From: Angiostrongylus vasorum
Lineage: Eukaryota > Nematoda > Chromadorea > Rhabditida > Metastrongylidae
Assembly: GCA_018806985.1 (NCBI GenBank)
Contig: JADANN010000197.1
Location: 1,751,001-1,815,000 of the forward strand
Direction of reading: 5' to 3'
DNA length: 64,000 nt
In this document: piece after piece, positions 35,560 to 45,959 of the stretch
How positions within the stretch are numbered: position 1 is the first letter of the stretch
Layout of the letters: the number at the start of each line of letters is the position of its first letter
Position numbers and translations under genes: made by a program
The notes under the pieces: model-generated
What the model was told of the DNA's origin: nothing
Databases searched by the model: none
The model's input: the letters and a program-made list of their open reading frames with translations, nothing else

Positions 35560-35765
35560 ATTTTTTTGCATGAGCCGTCTCTTATATCTATTATGCGGAC
35601 CTCAGCACTTTTTGTATTCGATTCATTCCCTCGCATCCACCATCCACGAGGTTCCCAGAGCTTTTCTGCGGAGGTTTTATTGTTGCTTGAGGATTCTTGC
35701 CTTCTCTATAAACGTCGTCGAGTCGATTCTCCCTCGAGTAACAGCCTACTTCGAGTTTATTTCAG
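35560..35765 (-). repeat. SINE family D fragment, head missing
   Basis: Shares the tail-side D sequence (GAGCCGTCTCTTATATCTAT; CTCGCATCCACCATCCACGA; GCTTGAGGATTCTTGCCTTC). Similarity ends near 35765, before the tRNA-like head, so this copy is 5'-truncated. Confidence 0.65.
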
Positions 35766-36446
35766 TACTTTTTATACCTGCACATTTCATACAACAACTA
35801 TGACTCATCATAGCGATTACAGTGAAACAACGGTTAGTCATCAGGCAAATTACAAAACAATGAACTTGTTCGAAAAAGGATTTCTTATAACTTCCTAATT
35901 TCAAGCGATAGCTTTTCTGGTCTGACCGATAAAAAAATTGATCCGCATGATCCGCATTTGACGAGCTATCGAATGAATATACACAGCGCTGTAAAAAAAA
36001 AGTGTCGAACCCAACCATACGGAAAATGTGCACTGTAATATACATACCGTCCACTCGCGCTACCACACATATACATCTTGTGTACATACCGTCCATTATG
36101 AGTTAATCGTTTCACGACCGCGATCATTTTGGCTTGTCGAGCTCGGAGGACCGCGCATCACTGGAACGGAGTTGGATTACGCATTGAAATCAATATGTAC
36201 GATCCCAATCGCACAGCAGCGTACACACTGAAATCAATGTGCATGGTCGTGAAAGGGTTGAACAACATCTTGACATAATTATTCAACACTTTCCCAAGAA
36301 CTTCATGCAAGAACTGTAATACGATTGAAAGTCGATAAGTGACGATTACACGTTGTTCCCTTTGCTAATTCTCTTACAGTATCAAGTATTAACCAGCTGG
36401 AGAGCGTGTAAAGCAGTGGTTAGAGGCGCACTGCAATAATAAGAAC
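35766..36446. other. No gene recognised
   Basis: Includes a small direct repeat of ACATACCGTCCA (36043-36055 and 36083-36095). No gene. Confidence 0.4.
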
Positions 36447-36886
36447 GATAAAGCTCTCCGCGTTGATCACTCGCTGAGGGATGCGCCATTCATTCGACTT
36501 CATTAAGCAAGACCGACTTTCTGTTAACCCCGGCATTGATTGATAATTCGATGTTTTTTCTTCAATAAGCAGACACGTGGTATGAAAGTGTTTGGCTGAG
36601 TAGATCGCATCTCAATTTGACCTTTCCAACGTCAGCTGTTGTATCCTAATAAATCATTAAGCATCGTTTGGAGGTGGCTGAATGCACATCTGGCCTTTAC
36701 AATGACTCGCAGTGCCTAGTCGATGTATCGAGCCAGTGCTTTTGTCGTCCCAGACAATTCTGGTACCACTTTGCCGACACCAGAGAGATGGAAAGCTTGG
36801 TGGGCCACGGCGCGGGGGTTCGATTCCACGTGTGTTGCATGGCGCCTCTAACCATTGTGCCACACGCGCACCGCAATACAGTCTGA
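36447..36886 (-). repeat. SINE family B copy split by an insertion
   Basis: Tail part 36447-36509, head and body 36655-36886. In uninterrupted copies CATTAAGCATCGTTTGGAGG is continuous. Here CATTAAGCA appears at 36501-36509 and again at 36655-36663, with foreign DNA between. The head (ATGGTTAGAGGCGCCATG on the minus strand) and box B region are recognisable. Confidence 0.85.
36510..36654 (-). mobile_element. 145-bp PLE-terminal insertion with 9-bp target-site duplication
   Basis: Bounded on both sides by CATTAAGCA. The left edge AGACCGACTTTCTGTTAACC is the PLE terminus in minus orientation. The right edge CCAACGTCAGCTGTTGTATC resembles the sequence just after the hammerhead core at 50610-50630, but in plus orientation. 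The two halves thus lie head to head, as in the large PLE copies. No coding capacity. Confidence 0.75.
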
Positions 36887-37157
36887 TAAATCGGTCTTTC
36901 TCTGCGTTTTGAAAGAATTCTTGCTCTTCTCTTAGCCTGTGTATCTTCTATATTATTCTCATGTCTTTGGTGCATATACAACTATTACACGTGATATGGT
37001 GCCTTATTTCAAAATAATTCAAAAGGCCGACTTTCTGTAAACCTCGGCATACATAGTTGATATATTTATTTATATGATCTTATAAACTGATCTTCTTTAG
37101 CTGATGCGAGGTTGGTATAGGTCTTCGTTGTCGTTGTCGTTGTTGTTGGTGTTGTTG

Positions 37158-37204
37158 GTCGATGGCTGACGTTTCGGCGATTTCGCCTTCCTCAGAGCTT
37201 CGAC
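37158..37204 (-). ncRNA. Hammerhead-ribozyme-like motif in PLE 3' region
   Basis: Minus strand order: GTCGA-A-GCT, then CTGAGGA, then A plus GGCG-AAAT-CGCC (stem II), then GAAAC, GTC, then AGC-CA-TCGAC. The core matches CUGANGA...GAAA...GUC. GTCGA pairs with TCGAC and GCT with AGC to form stem I with an internal loop. Stem III would be only AC/GU, as in minimal hammerheads that act as dimers. Hammerheads are known in PLEs; activity here is inference. Confidence 0.65.
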
Positions 37205-37559
37205 GTATTTTATTTAAGAATACTTTAATTATTCGGTGGAAAAAAGGCCAAAGTATTAATGAAGATCAAACTTTTAAATAGACGCCATATTGAACAGAAA
37301 GGCTACTCACCGTGATGTTACGAGTGGGACTGGCCCACGCGTTGTTAATATGGGGTCGCCAGCAGGAAACACCGCGGGGTCAAAATATCATTTTGAAATA
37401 AGGCGCTTGGTCACGTGTGATAGTGACGCATTCGTCTTTCCGGTTCATCTTTGGATTTTTGAAGTTTATCGAGAACTCATCGAGTCTTGCGGGTTGATGT
37501 TTTCGACTCCTGCGCTGGGATCCGTACAGTCACTTCAAAATCACATCGCCGTTGTGCTT

Positions 37560-37870
37560 TTGTGACCTGTGCGTACCTTGAGGAGTGTTTTGACGAATTT
37601 TAGCTTTCCCATCTAGATGTTCTTTTATGCGGACACAAAGTGGTCAACCCGTTTCCCCAATATATTCCTCACCGCATGCGTTACATGAGATCAAGTATAT
37701 TATACCTGAACTCATGCAATCCCCGTCTCTCCCGTTAGGGGCAGATCGTACAGTTTTTTGAGCAGCACAAACGATCATAGAGACGGCTGCGAACTAACTG
37801 ACGGCGTAGGGTATTGGGTGGGATGTCAATAATCGTTATATAATTTTCAAGACCACTTTTTCATAAGCAT
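37560..37870 (-). pseudogene. PLE GIY-YIG endonuclease fragment (copy 1)
   Basis: The minus strand encodes IIYLISCNACGEEYIGETG, then a stop where the other copies have Arg, then PLCVRIKEHLDG. The IYLIS and YIGETG strings are the GIY and YIG parts of the nuclease core, with the CNAC cysteines typical of PLE endonucleases. The domain would nick the target DNA. Confidence 0.8.
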
Positions 37871-38039
37871 CTCTTAATGGCGTAACTTACTTCATTTCAT
37901 ATGAAGGGTAGCTTAAAAGGGATCTTACTTACGACCGAAACATTGTTTTGGGGAATTGCCCTATGTTTTTGTCTAACCCGAGTGGCTTCTACGTCATAGC
38001 CATTGGAAATGGCAATCTTACGGCACATGTTTTTGATAA

Positions 38040-38480
38040 GTGCTTTTTTTCATGTGTGAAGGATGAGAGGGAGAGGTAGTAAACTAGTATGTTTTTTACT
38101 ACTTGGCTTACGATACCATTTTGTTGTACAGCCACTTTCTGAGAGCTTTATTTGGATGTTTAAGAATGGAAGGCAGTTCTCGATTGGTTTTTCCCGTGTC
38201 AATTTTATTTGCTCTGACTGTCTGTCTAGCAATTAAAAGCACTCGTCCATCCGTTGTTGTGTGGAACAGGCAATGAAGCAGTCGTCTATGTACCGGCAGT
38301 AGAGTAAGGACCGGCGATCGAGAAGCGGAGCTTCCACCTTGGATATGAAAGCGATGGCGAGGCTTGGTGCTAAACGCTGTCCCATGGATAACCCTCTAAT
38401 TTGTGCAAAATATTTTCCCGGCCACCTCAACATTGAACAACTAAGACATTGTTTTTAAGAGAGTCATTATTGCGCATTCG
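38040..38480 (-). pseudogene. PLE reverse transcriptase fragment (copy 1)
   Basis: The frame at 38233-38433 reads RWPGKYFAQIRG, LSMGQRLAPSLAIAFISKVE and LLYCRYIDDCFIACSTQQRM. This has the RT motif with YIDD catalytic dyad intact. A second frame (38050-38232) continues with the thumb signature FLNIQIKLSESG and TTKWYRKPSSK. The frame change between them disables the copy. PLE reverse transcriptases are related to telomerase catalytic subunits; that relationship is established knowledge. Confidence 0.85.
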
Positions 38481-39068
38481 ACAAACCGTACATTTTTATT
38501 TTCTTTTCATGCTCTACGAGCAGCTCGCGAATGGGTTGCATTACAGAGTCATTCGACACATTGGTATGAAGTGAGGTGACATCCATTACATGGGTATTGT
38601 TTGCTTGCGCGCCGTAGGTGGTCTCCGAATATTTTGGTATTAGGTAGATGGGTTGGAAAGAATTTTAGCAACTGGGTCAGGATAAGGTATAGGGAACCAC
38701 GTTATTCTATCCGTTGGCCCGCCTGTACAACTGATGATAGGCATAACGTTAAATGATGATGTGTTCGTTGCTGTAATATCATCAGTTGAAGTAAGCTTAT
38801 GTGTTTTAATAAGCAAGTAAAAGACATTTCAAATTGGATGCTCGTTTTTAAGTCGGGAAATAACTGGAGGTTTCTAAGCCCACGGCCTTCGCCGTGTTGA
38901 CCCATTCTTGATTTAATTTCCACTATTGACTTCTATATTCCTTTTCAGAGGATGCTCGGTAGAGAGAAACATCATTGAGATGCTCCTCTGTTATTCTAGC
39001 ACCCGAATGACTAGGAATAACTACAAATTATCCACCTTTATCACTAATAAAAAGTGTAACAGATTTTG

Positions 39069-39144
39069 AATTCAAGAGCTCTCTAACCTGGCGCATACCA
39101 CATTGAATTCAAGAACTCTCTAACTTGGCGCATTCCACATAGCA
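39069..39144. repeat. Short tandem duplication inside PLE
   Basis: GAATTCAAGAGCTCTCTAAC CTGGCGCAT... is followed by a second unit beginning GAATTCAAGAACTCTCTAAC. The two units are about 37 bp each and differ at a few positions. Located just before the junction with the inverted endonuclease segment. Confidence 0.75.
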
Positions 39145-39645
39145 ATAAGTTACGCCATTAAGAGATGCTTAAGAAAAAGTTGTCTTGAAAATTATATAAC
39201 GGTTATTGACATCCCACCCAATACCCTGCGCCGTCAATTAGTTCGCAACCGTCTCTATGATCGTTTGTGCAGCTCAGAAAACTGTATGATCTGTCCTAAC
39301 GGGAAAGACGGGGATTGCATGAGTTCAGGTATAATATACTTGATATCAAGTAACGCATGTGGTGAGGAATATATTGGTGAAACGGGTAGGCCACTTTGTG
39401 TCCGCATAAAAAGAACATCTAGATGGGAAAGTTAAAATTCGTCACTCGTCTAGGTACGCATAGGGCACAAAAGCACAACGGCGACGATTTTGAAGTGACT
39501 GCACGGATCCTCGCGCAGGAGTCGAAAACATCAACGCGCAAAACTCTTGAAGCGTTTTTGGAAAAGTTTCAAAAGATCTTATTTTCATTGACGCCACCGT
39601 TTTGGAGCGTTGTACTTCCTCTTGACCTTTACCAAGAGTCTGCTG
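39140..39645 (+). mobile_element. Inverted partial PLE endonuclease segment
   Basis: The plus-strand copy of the endonuclease region mirrors 37440-37905 (shared ACGCCATTAAGAGATGCTTA; ATCCCACCCAATACCCTG). It encodes IIYLISSNACGEEYIGETGR and PLCVRIK. The CNAC first Cys is Ser, and an extra A near 39410 shifts the frame. Together with copy 1 it gives an arrangement of endonuclease(-), RT(-), endonuclease(+). Confidence 0.8.
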
Positions 39646-40065
39646 CTTCATAGCCACTGGAAATGGCTATTTGCCGCGCCAAGATTCTTTAGTACATCAA
39701 ACATTTCTGTGTAGGTCTGCTTTTACTTGGTTTTCCTCCTTCATATTGATGCAATTGGAATTTGGGTGGGGAGCGCAATTTTCAAGAGTTCTTCCTTTTG
39801 CTCTCTGCCTATGCGCACATTGGCGACTTTTTGGAAACATGTTTTTCACAAACGTCATTTTGGCGTATGATGGATGAGAGTAAGGATAGTGAACCAGTGT
39901 GTTCTTGCTACTTGGCCTTCCGTACCATTTGGTGATGAAGCCGCTTTCGGAAAGGTTAATTTGAAGGTTGAGAAATGAGTGCTGCACTCTGACTGTTCGT
40001 TCAATCGCTCAAAGCATTTTCCCTTCCTCTCTTGTGTGGAGCAAATGACGAAATAATTCATTTAT
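39646..40065 (-). mobile_element. PLE RT fragment, minus strand
   Basis: Frames 39855-40061 and 39697-39987 encode FVICSTQERKGKCFERLNEQ, LNLQINLSESGFITKWYGRP and HPSYAKMTFVKNMF. This corresponds to the part of copy 1 just after the YIDD motif. The RT core and the endonuclease are both missing. Confidence 0.8.
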
Positions 40066-40069
40066 GTAT

Positions 40070-40255
40070 CATAGTGATGGTGGCGAATTCGTTAGCCCCC
40101 CAGAAAGGGTAATAGCGTATTCGCTCCCCACTACAAATACCTGTCGTCGGTAGTTTCCCAAATATCTCAGGATCATTATGGTTGTATTTCACATAATGCC
40201 CTGCCGTGAAAAATTGTGGTGGGCAGCAAACAGAAAGTTAAAATTGTCATCCTTA
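40070..40255 (+). repeat. SINE family A copy, 5'-truncated
   Basis: Begins at the head (GTGATGGTGGCGAATTCGTT) and includes GCGTATTCGCTCCCCAC, CCAAATATCTCAGGATCATT and the tail TGGTGGGCAGCAAACAGAAA. The leader is absent. Confidence 0.75.
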
Positions 40256-40284
40256 TATCTTCAGTAGAGTAATGCCCAGAAACC

Positions 40285-40440
40285 CACTAATTATAGTTCT
40301 TACAAGCTGATCCTGCTGAGCTGATGCGAAGTTGGTTTGTTTTCGCTGCCGTTGTTGTTTGTTGTCGTCGTCGTCGTCGCTGTTGTTGGTTTCGCTGGTC
40401 GATTGCTGACGTTTCGGCGGTTTCGCCTTCTTCAGATCCC
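40285..40440 (-). mobile_element. PLE 3'-end fragment with hammerhead-like motif
   Basis: Plus-strand AGCTGATGCGAAGTTGGTTT followed by TCG-rich repeats mirrors 37100-37195 of PLE copy 1. The motif itself is at 40404-40435. The terminal AGAAAGTCG string is not present, so the fragment is cut at its 3' side. Confidence 0.65.
40404..40435 (-). ncRNA. Hammerhead-like motif, core intact
   Basis: Minus strand CTGAAGA, A, GGCG-AAAC-CGCC, GAAAC, GTC, AGCA. Core and stem II agree with the 37158 motif, and stem II has an altered loop. The upstream strand (GGGAT) no longer pairs with AGC, so stem I is lost and self-cleavage is unlikely. Confidence 0.5.
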
Positions 40441-41034
40441 ATTGTTCCCTCCAAGATTAATCATCCAAATGCTGAACACACACGACACTTCAGAACACTA
40501 GACAAACGATGTTATCTCTCCGCCGCACCCTAAAAAACGGGGTCGTATCGAACTTCATCAGACGGAAGCGACTACACGATATATGCGGCCTACCAAAGGA
40601 CAGCCATCAAGTACTGGACATCGAAATGCGATTGCTAAGCGCCTCTTCGATGCAAACAGGGCAACCTTCATACTCAACTAAAGAAGTACAAGTCGAAAGA
40701 ATCCTACTGTGTTCAGCATGTTGATTACCAGCTTTGCAAGAGAATAACGGACTCCGAAGAAGGCGAAACTCACAAAACATCAGCTGTTCTGTGCTAATAA
40801 ATGCTGTAGAACCAATCTTGTGTTTGCTCATCAACAAGGACAGTGGATTACTGATCAATGTCGAGGTCAAAAGAAAATCAGTTTTGAGATTTGCTGCAAC
40901 ATATCTGTTTATAATTATCTGTTCTCAATGGAAAAACCCATCCTGCAGCAGTCTGCATTATGTTAACTAGCTCACAGCAAATAGCAGAAGAATATTTTTC
41001 AAACAGATCGTCGTTTAACCTCAGTAGTAATAAT
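40441..41034. other. No gene recognised
   Basis: Contains a poor hammerhead-like match at 40752-40785 (CTCCGAAGAAGGCGAAACTC). No gene or defined repeat boundary. Confidence 0.4.
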
Positions 41035-41285
41035 CAAGGAGGCACGTGTAGTGCAGTGGTCGGAGGTGCATTGCAATTCTCACAGGATCGATCCCTGCTC
41101 TCCAAGCCGAGCCAGCACTGCTTGCTTCCGAGTCCGCAAAATGGCTCCAGACTTGGATTTGTAAAGGAGGATAGCGGCACTGCCAGTCATTGTAATGACT
41201 AGATATGCATTCAGTGCTCGATTAAGTCGAATGCATGGAGCATCCCTCAGGGATAGATCAACGCCGAGAGCTCTATACTTTTTAC
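41035..41285 (+). repeat. SINE family B copy, diverged core
   Basis: Box A-like GTAGTGCAGTGGTCGGAGGT, box B-like CAGGATCGATCCCTGCTCTC, a poorly conserved centre (GGCTCCAGACTTGGATTTGT), and the conserved 3' end GGATAGATCAACGCCGAGAG. Confidence 0.75.
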
Positions 41286-42169
41286 CCGTTAGTAATGATC
41301 AATACCTTTTTGGATTGTTAGGCTAACATGGGTTTGATAAAGATGTTTATTCTGTTAACATTTCGATGTCTTTGTCATCATCACAGCAGACGAAAACGAA
41401 AAAAAACACTGATATGATTTCGCCCTAATCACCCAACAGTAAATGTCCTGTTGTTATTAGAAGTGCCAAGAATCGAACGAAATAGCGCTGCACCAGAGAA
41501 TATGTTGAATTCGCGTCCTGATTCAAAAGGAAGATGTTGGATTTCGTTCTACATATAAACCCCTGCAAATGTTGATTGTCAGTCTTGATTGGCACCAAAT
41601 TTATCCTATTCTACCCTATTCTGTCTGTTATATAATAAAACCCATATGCTCGGCTCTATCCAACTTAGCAGCTTAAAAATAAATTGGATAAGAGCCGCCA
41701 GAAGATTTTTGTTTTTTCGTACAAGAACAGAGTTCTGTTTAACTATTATTGATTTCAAACCTTACATCTCAACACCTAACATCTGAAAAGCAGAGATGGG
41801 CTGCTCATTTGGAGTGAAGATTGGTTCTCTAGACGTCCGGTTCTAGTTCTTGCCATGTTTTCCTACAGTAGACGTGGATGTAACTTCTTAGACTCACCAC
41901 ATATCATGTGCTTTCCGATCGCCTTATTGCGTCGTTTTGGCTTAATCTACTCCAAGACAGAGTTCTCATCTACTCAGGAACACCAAGGCAGTCCTATATG
42001 AATATAACTATGTACAAATAGATATGAGTGTAAGTCAAATTACCAAGATTAGAAATCTAAATATTCATTCGACCTTCGTTTCAAGGCAAGCACTCGGTGG
42101 CCCTTAGTTTGAGAAGCTAGCTTCAATTTCAAAATAATTCAGCTTTAACTTCACATGCATAAAGCAATA
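41286..42169. other. No gene recognised
   Basis: Unassigned. Confidence 0.4.
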
Positions 42170-43480
42170 AAGCCAATTTTCTGGCACAATCACCAAGGTT
42201 CTTCTAGTTTTCTGAAGAGTGGACAGAGAGCGCTTGAAGAAGGTCACGTTGAAACCCACGGATTGGTATGGAACGAATATGGCGAAGTATTGATGAGGAT
42301 CATATGAGCTGTTCCATAATACCATGACGCCCGGTAACCCTACTGTCAGCGCTCGACGTGACACTCTCCTAATGGAGAATAACACAACAAAATTGACCAC
42401 ATCATTGTAAATCGAAATTTTTGCCACGAGATCATACGTTGCCGTGTCCGCATAAGACTTCGTTTTTTGGCCAGAATGAGAAAAAGCCGCTAAATCCCAA
42501 AAAAAAAGGTCCCAAAACCACAATAACCTAGGATTTTTCCAGCACATTAGTCCGCTCTTGGTATGACTCCGTCCTTGATAATATCGACGAGGAATACGAT
42601 CGGCTCATTCAACATCTTCACGCTAGCGTTATGAAATCTAATGTTTCGAAAGTCACCATGAGGCGTTTCTTTGCCGAAACATTAGAGCTGATACACCAGC
42701 GAACGAGCTACGATCAACCGCCAACTCAGGTCCGAACCCGCAAAACAATCCAGAAAGGCGATAAAAGACGTTAAAGAGAGAAACGCAGCAGCTATGGTCA
42801 AAGATGCAGAGGCTGGAAAAAGGATTTGCAAAGCTCACCTAAACTTCGCCAATTACAAACCAAGACGGTCGAACTTCAACTCCCAGACGGAACAGTTAAG
42901 CGACTAGAAGGGTAGTGAAGAAAACCTCTTTCACGATAATAACTCGGATCTCTTCTATAGCCACGTCTTCCTGACCTTAAATAAAATAAAAAAGGATGGA
43001 TACGCCGTCCCACCGGTTCTACTTTCCGAAATCCAGTATACCTTTTCATAGGCAAAGAATCGAACAACACCGGATCTGGAAAGGAGAAGACCTGAACAAC
43101 TGAACAACTCTCCCTCAGTCATAATAAACATACTGGTTCGGATCTTCCCACGTTACCTGTAAGAAGGCAAGACTGCTGTTCAGGGGAAGACCAGCAAGAC
43201 AGTGTAAATGTCCACCAAGGGTGACCTCCACGACATCGGCAACTCTTTCACAGTGTGCTTCTTCTCTATGAACTTCTCACTTGATTCATCCTAAACATTA
43301 TTGGCAGAACGCTAGACGAAGATACACATGTGAGCTGGCAGTGGTTTGTGCACCACATCCTCACGAAAACAAGACTCCTTGAAGTAACGGAAATGTACAA
43401 GAGACTGCTCTGTCTAACTTTCGCCTATTTGATTTTGAAGGATTTTGACTCGATATTTAACTCTTATTCACTGGCGGTTG
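42170..43480 (+). mobile_element. Decayed RTE retrotransposon fragment, plus strand
   Basis: Colinear protein traces of the 30306-33345 element in several frames. GHVETHGLVWNEYGE (42238-42290) corresponds to its [28 protein letters not shown] (42385-42420), DNIDEEYDRLIQHLHAS (42570-42620) and KKDGYAVPPVLLSE (42990-43030) follow. About 43170-43480 still follows the RT start (LLAERLDEDTHVSWQW). Stops and indels are frequent, so it is an old copy. Confidence 0.8.
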
Positions 43481-43765
43481 CTTTTTCACGGCAATATGTT
43501 ACGTGAAATACAACCGCAATGATTCTAAGATAGGGGCAATTCCTGGAACCTCAGATTAGCTCCAAACACCCAATAACCGTTTACGAGGGCTCACGTGCTA
43601 TGCAACACACAAACCGAGGCCCTTAATTTATCTTTGTTTCGGCCAATTTTCTGACATGAGTCTGCTATCAGCAATGACTCTCAATGGCAATGGTTTGTGG
43701 GGCACAAATCGGTGTGGAACTCAGTTTAGCTGAAGCAGCAGTCGAAATGCTATGATTAATCTTCA
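43460..43765 (-). repeat. Diverged SINE A variant, head on minus strand
   Basis: Tail side: CACGGCAATATGTTACGTGA and AACCGCAATGATTCTAAGAT. Leader side: GGTGTGGAACTCAGTTTAGC. The head complement (GAGGGCTCACGTGCTATGCA) differs from ordinary A and is closer to the variants at 6370 and 62575. Confidence 0.65.
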
Positions 43766-44411
43766 TTGCTGCCTTTTTTTTGGCTCGCTTCTAGATATTC
43801 AAAGCAGGGGTATTGCTTGGTACAATCGATAATACATGAGCCCCTGGAATTATCGCGAGTTCTAAGCTTACCTAAGATTCCGAGTTTGGCTTACACTTCA
43901 ACATCTCTGAACTTCTCACTGTTTTCGTCTTATTCTAGGCCGTGGGTCTTAAGTGATGTCTACTCGACGTCCTACTAAGTCCAACTTTAGGTTGAAATTC
44001 AACGATAATTTTGCAGAACGTGTAATCCGCCCTGTCGAACTACACTCGCAAAAGTCGCAAAGACGCTAAAAAAACGATGCATGTTGTCTCAAAGCTGGTT
44101 AATAGTTCTTGCTTATGACAGCACTTTCTTAAAGCAAACTTTTAAACTTTTCGTCTTCAAAGTATTGGGCAAAATGTTGGGTCTTGCAAGGGTGACTTGA
44201 AGAACCAGGTGTTACTTTCAACTTACACGGAAAGCTATATTTACTGCTATGAGCGTTGTCCTATAACATCTACCGTAATAACAGAGCCTATGCTTAAGTA
44301 CTTTGACATAGAGGCGCTATGACAGAACACGCACTTGACCGAAGCCGTTCGATAAGTGATTTAGCGTGAGATGATAACTAAACAAGTGTGTCCACAACTT
44401 CTCGTTACAGC
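43766..44411. other. No gene recognised
   Basis: Unassigned; the last bases (TCTCGTTACAG, 44400-44410) form a possible acceptor for the next gene. Confidence 0.4.
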
Positions 44412-45149
44412 ATGGTGCAAAAAGCGATTCTGATTTTCCTAATAATGGTGATTGCTCTTGTAGCAGCTGAAATAGGTAGTTTTCCAACATGCGACTTGCC
44501 ATTCGGGACGTTCTGTATGCGAAGCCCTTTGTGTGGTAAAGGTAAGATAACGTTGCTGTTATCCAGTTTAAGTTCACCGGTGGTTTCCATTCAAATCTAC
44601 TCATGTAAAGTTTCACATGCACGTAAACACAGTAGTAATAACACACCAGAAACAACTTAATCTGTCGATTTGTTTCCTTATTTCTTTCCATTTTAGTTAT
44701 TTTCGTTTAATGGCGATGTTCCAGGGCCACAATGGTGGAAGGTGCTTTCTTGGGGAATGCGTATGCTCACAATTTTAGAAATGATCTCGATAATAACTGT
44801 TGTTGAAATAAAGGAACGCAACCTGGTTCTAGTTGTTGAACGGTCGACTTTAACATTAGACTGAACAGAAAGGTCACCTGAAATGGAAATTGAATTTTCT
44901 TTCACGAGTTGACATTTTTCACACTTAACTCCTTCGACGAAGACCCTTACGATTATTTTTTCAGCAGAGGTCTACATCACCAATTGCGAGTACACACCTA
45001 TAGTGTACCTAGGGCACTTAATTAACGTTAGAAAAAGGGCATTTTCAGTTCTTCACGAGTTTTTTCTGCGCGGCTGAAAAGTCCTTTGAGAGTTCACTTA
45101 CGTCGAGAACTTCACGCACTACTCACTGAGTGCTGGAAGATTGCATAGC
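44412..45149 (+). CDS. Candidate secreted cysteine-containing small protein, two exons
   Basis: The ATG lies two bases after TCTCGTTACAG, a plausible spliced-leader or cis acceptor. Exon 1 (44412-44541) encodes MVQKAILIFLIMVIALVAAE, a good signal peptide. A short mature start follows with cysteines spaced C-x7-C-x5-C (residues 27, 35, 41). It ends at a GTAAGA donor in phase 1. A TTTTTTCAG acceptor at 44956-44964 opens a phase-compatible second exon, 44965 to a stop at 45147-45149, adding about 60 residues and further cysteines. A nearer acceptor (44690-44697) would give only a few residues. No family recognised; secretion is inferred from the leader. Exon 1 is better supported than exon 2. 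Confidence 0.35.
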
Positions 45150-45299
45150 CAGCACACAGGCTGAGCATGCAATTTCCTGATCATCGAAACTTGCCCCATA
45201 AATTGAATCGAGAAAAAGGATATATTGTAAGCGAAATGTGAAACAGTTAATCTTCTCATCTTTTAGCGAAAGCTGACGAAGGCGGATGGGAAGAATAGA

Positions 45300-45475
45300 A
45301 CCTAGGATCGACTTTCTATTAACCTCGGCATTGGATTATGAATTCGTCGTTTTTCTCTCTCAGCAATCGCGAGGTTGTTAAAGAGCATACGTTTATTTCC
45401 GTACAATAACACACATACAACACTGACGTCTCGGGAGAATGGTCTTCTTCAGAGCCGCTTTTTTCATCTTTCTTC
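45300..45475 (-). mobile_element. PLE 3'-terminal fragment with degenerate hammerhead
   Basis: Plus-strand GGATCGACTTTCTATTAACC and TCGGCATTGG mark the terminus. Similarity to 50620-50748 (in reverse) runs through CAGCAATCGCGAGGTTGTTA. It ends at the motif 45421-45452. No RT or endonuclease adjoins. Confidence 0.65.
45421..45452 (-). ncRNA. Degenerate hammerhead-like motif
   Basis: Minus strand CTGAAGA, AGACC-ATTCT-CCC, GAGAC, GTC, AGTG. The 5' core is intact but GAAA is GAGA and stem II is weakened. Probably inactive. Confidence 0.4.
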
Positions 45476-45659
45476 CACAGAGGAAGAACACCTTCCGGCT
45501 GAGGAAGAATAATAATAGAAAGGTCAAGATAGCACAGGTGTCCTCCAATCATGAGCGGCTAAGAAATTAATATTGGTGTCCAACCTGCTTATTTAGAGAG
45601 ATATCTCAGCTCAGAGTAAACTATATGAGTCTTAATAACAAGCGCTAGACATGCTTGCT

Positions 45660-45947
45660 AAAAAATGCCATAAAATATAACTTCAGTGATGCTGAGATAT
45701 TTGCAAAACTCCGGGATTGCTGATGGCAAAAGGTCGATAGAATTAGCTGAAAGGCAGGCGAAACGAAGGACCCGCATGGTGTGGTGGTGAACGCGTTACT
45801 CCCCGGAAAGGACAATAGCGCGTTCGTTCCCCACCGTAGACACCTGCGGTCCGGAGTTTTGCAAATATCTCAGCATCACTGAAGTTATATTTCGCAATAT
45901 ATAACCCTGCCGTTAAAAACAGTAGGCAGTAAATAATAAGTTAAAAT
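45660..45947. repeat. SINE A pair: short minus fragment plus full plus-strand copy
   Basis: 45665-45712 is a minus-oriented A piece (AAATATAACTTCAGTGATGC). 45716-45947 is a plus copy with head GTGTGGTGGTGAACGCGTTA, CGCGTTCGTTCCCCACC and tail AGTAGGCAGTAAATAATAAG. Same facing arrangement as at 33839. Confidence 0.8.
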
Positions 45948-45959
45948 TGCCATAAAATA

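Larger units (their letters stand above)
37018..39140 (-). mobile_element. Penelope-like element copy 1, minus strand
   Basis: In minus-strand order it has an N-terminal RT part (about 39140-38480) and RT core and thumb (about 38433-38040). A GIY-YIG endonuclease follows (about 37870-37560), then a 3' region with hammerhead-like motif (37158-37204), and the terminus ends at CAGAAAGTCGGCC (37018-37040). Frameshifts and stops interrupt it. A partial inverted copy of the endonuclease region follows immediately at 39140. Confidence 0.85.

Noticed and set aside
40752..40785. Further hammerhead-like site
   Set aside because: CTCCGAAGA breaks the invariant CUGA, and stem II and GAAA are not formed; at best a decayed trace.
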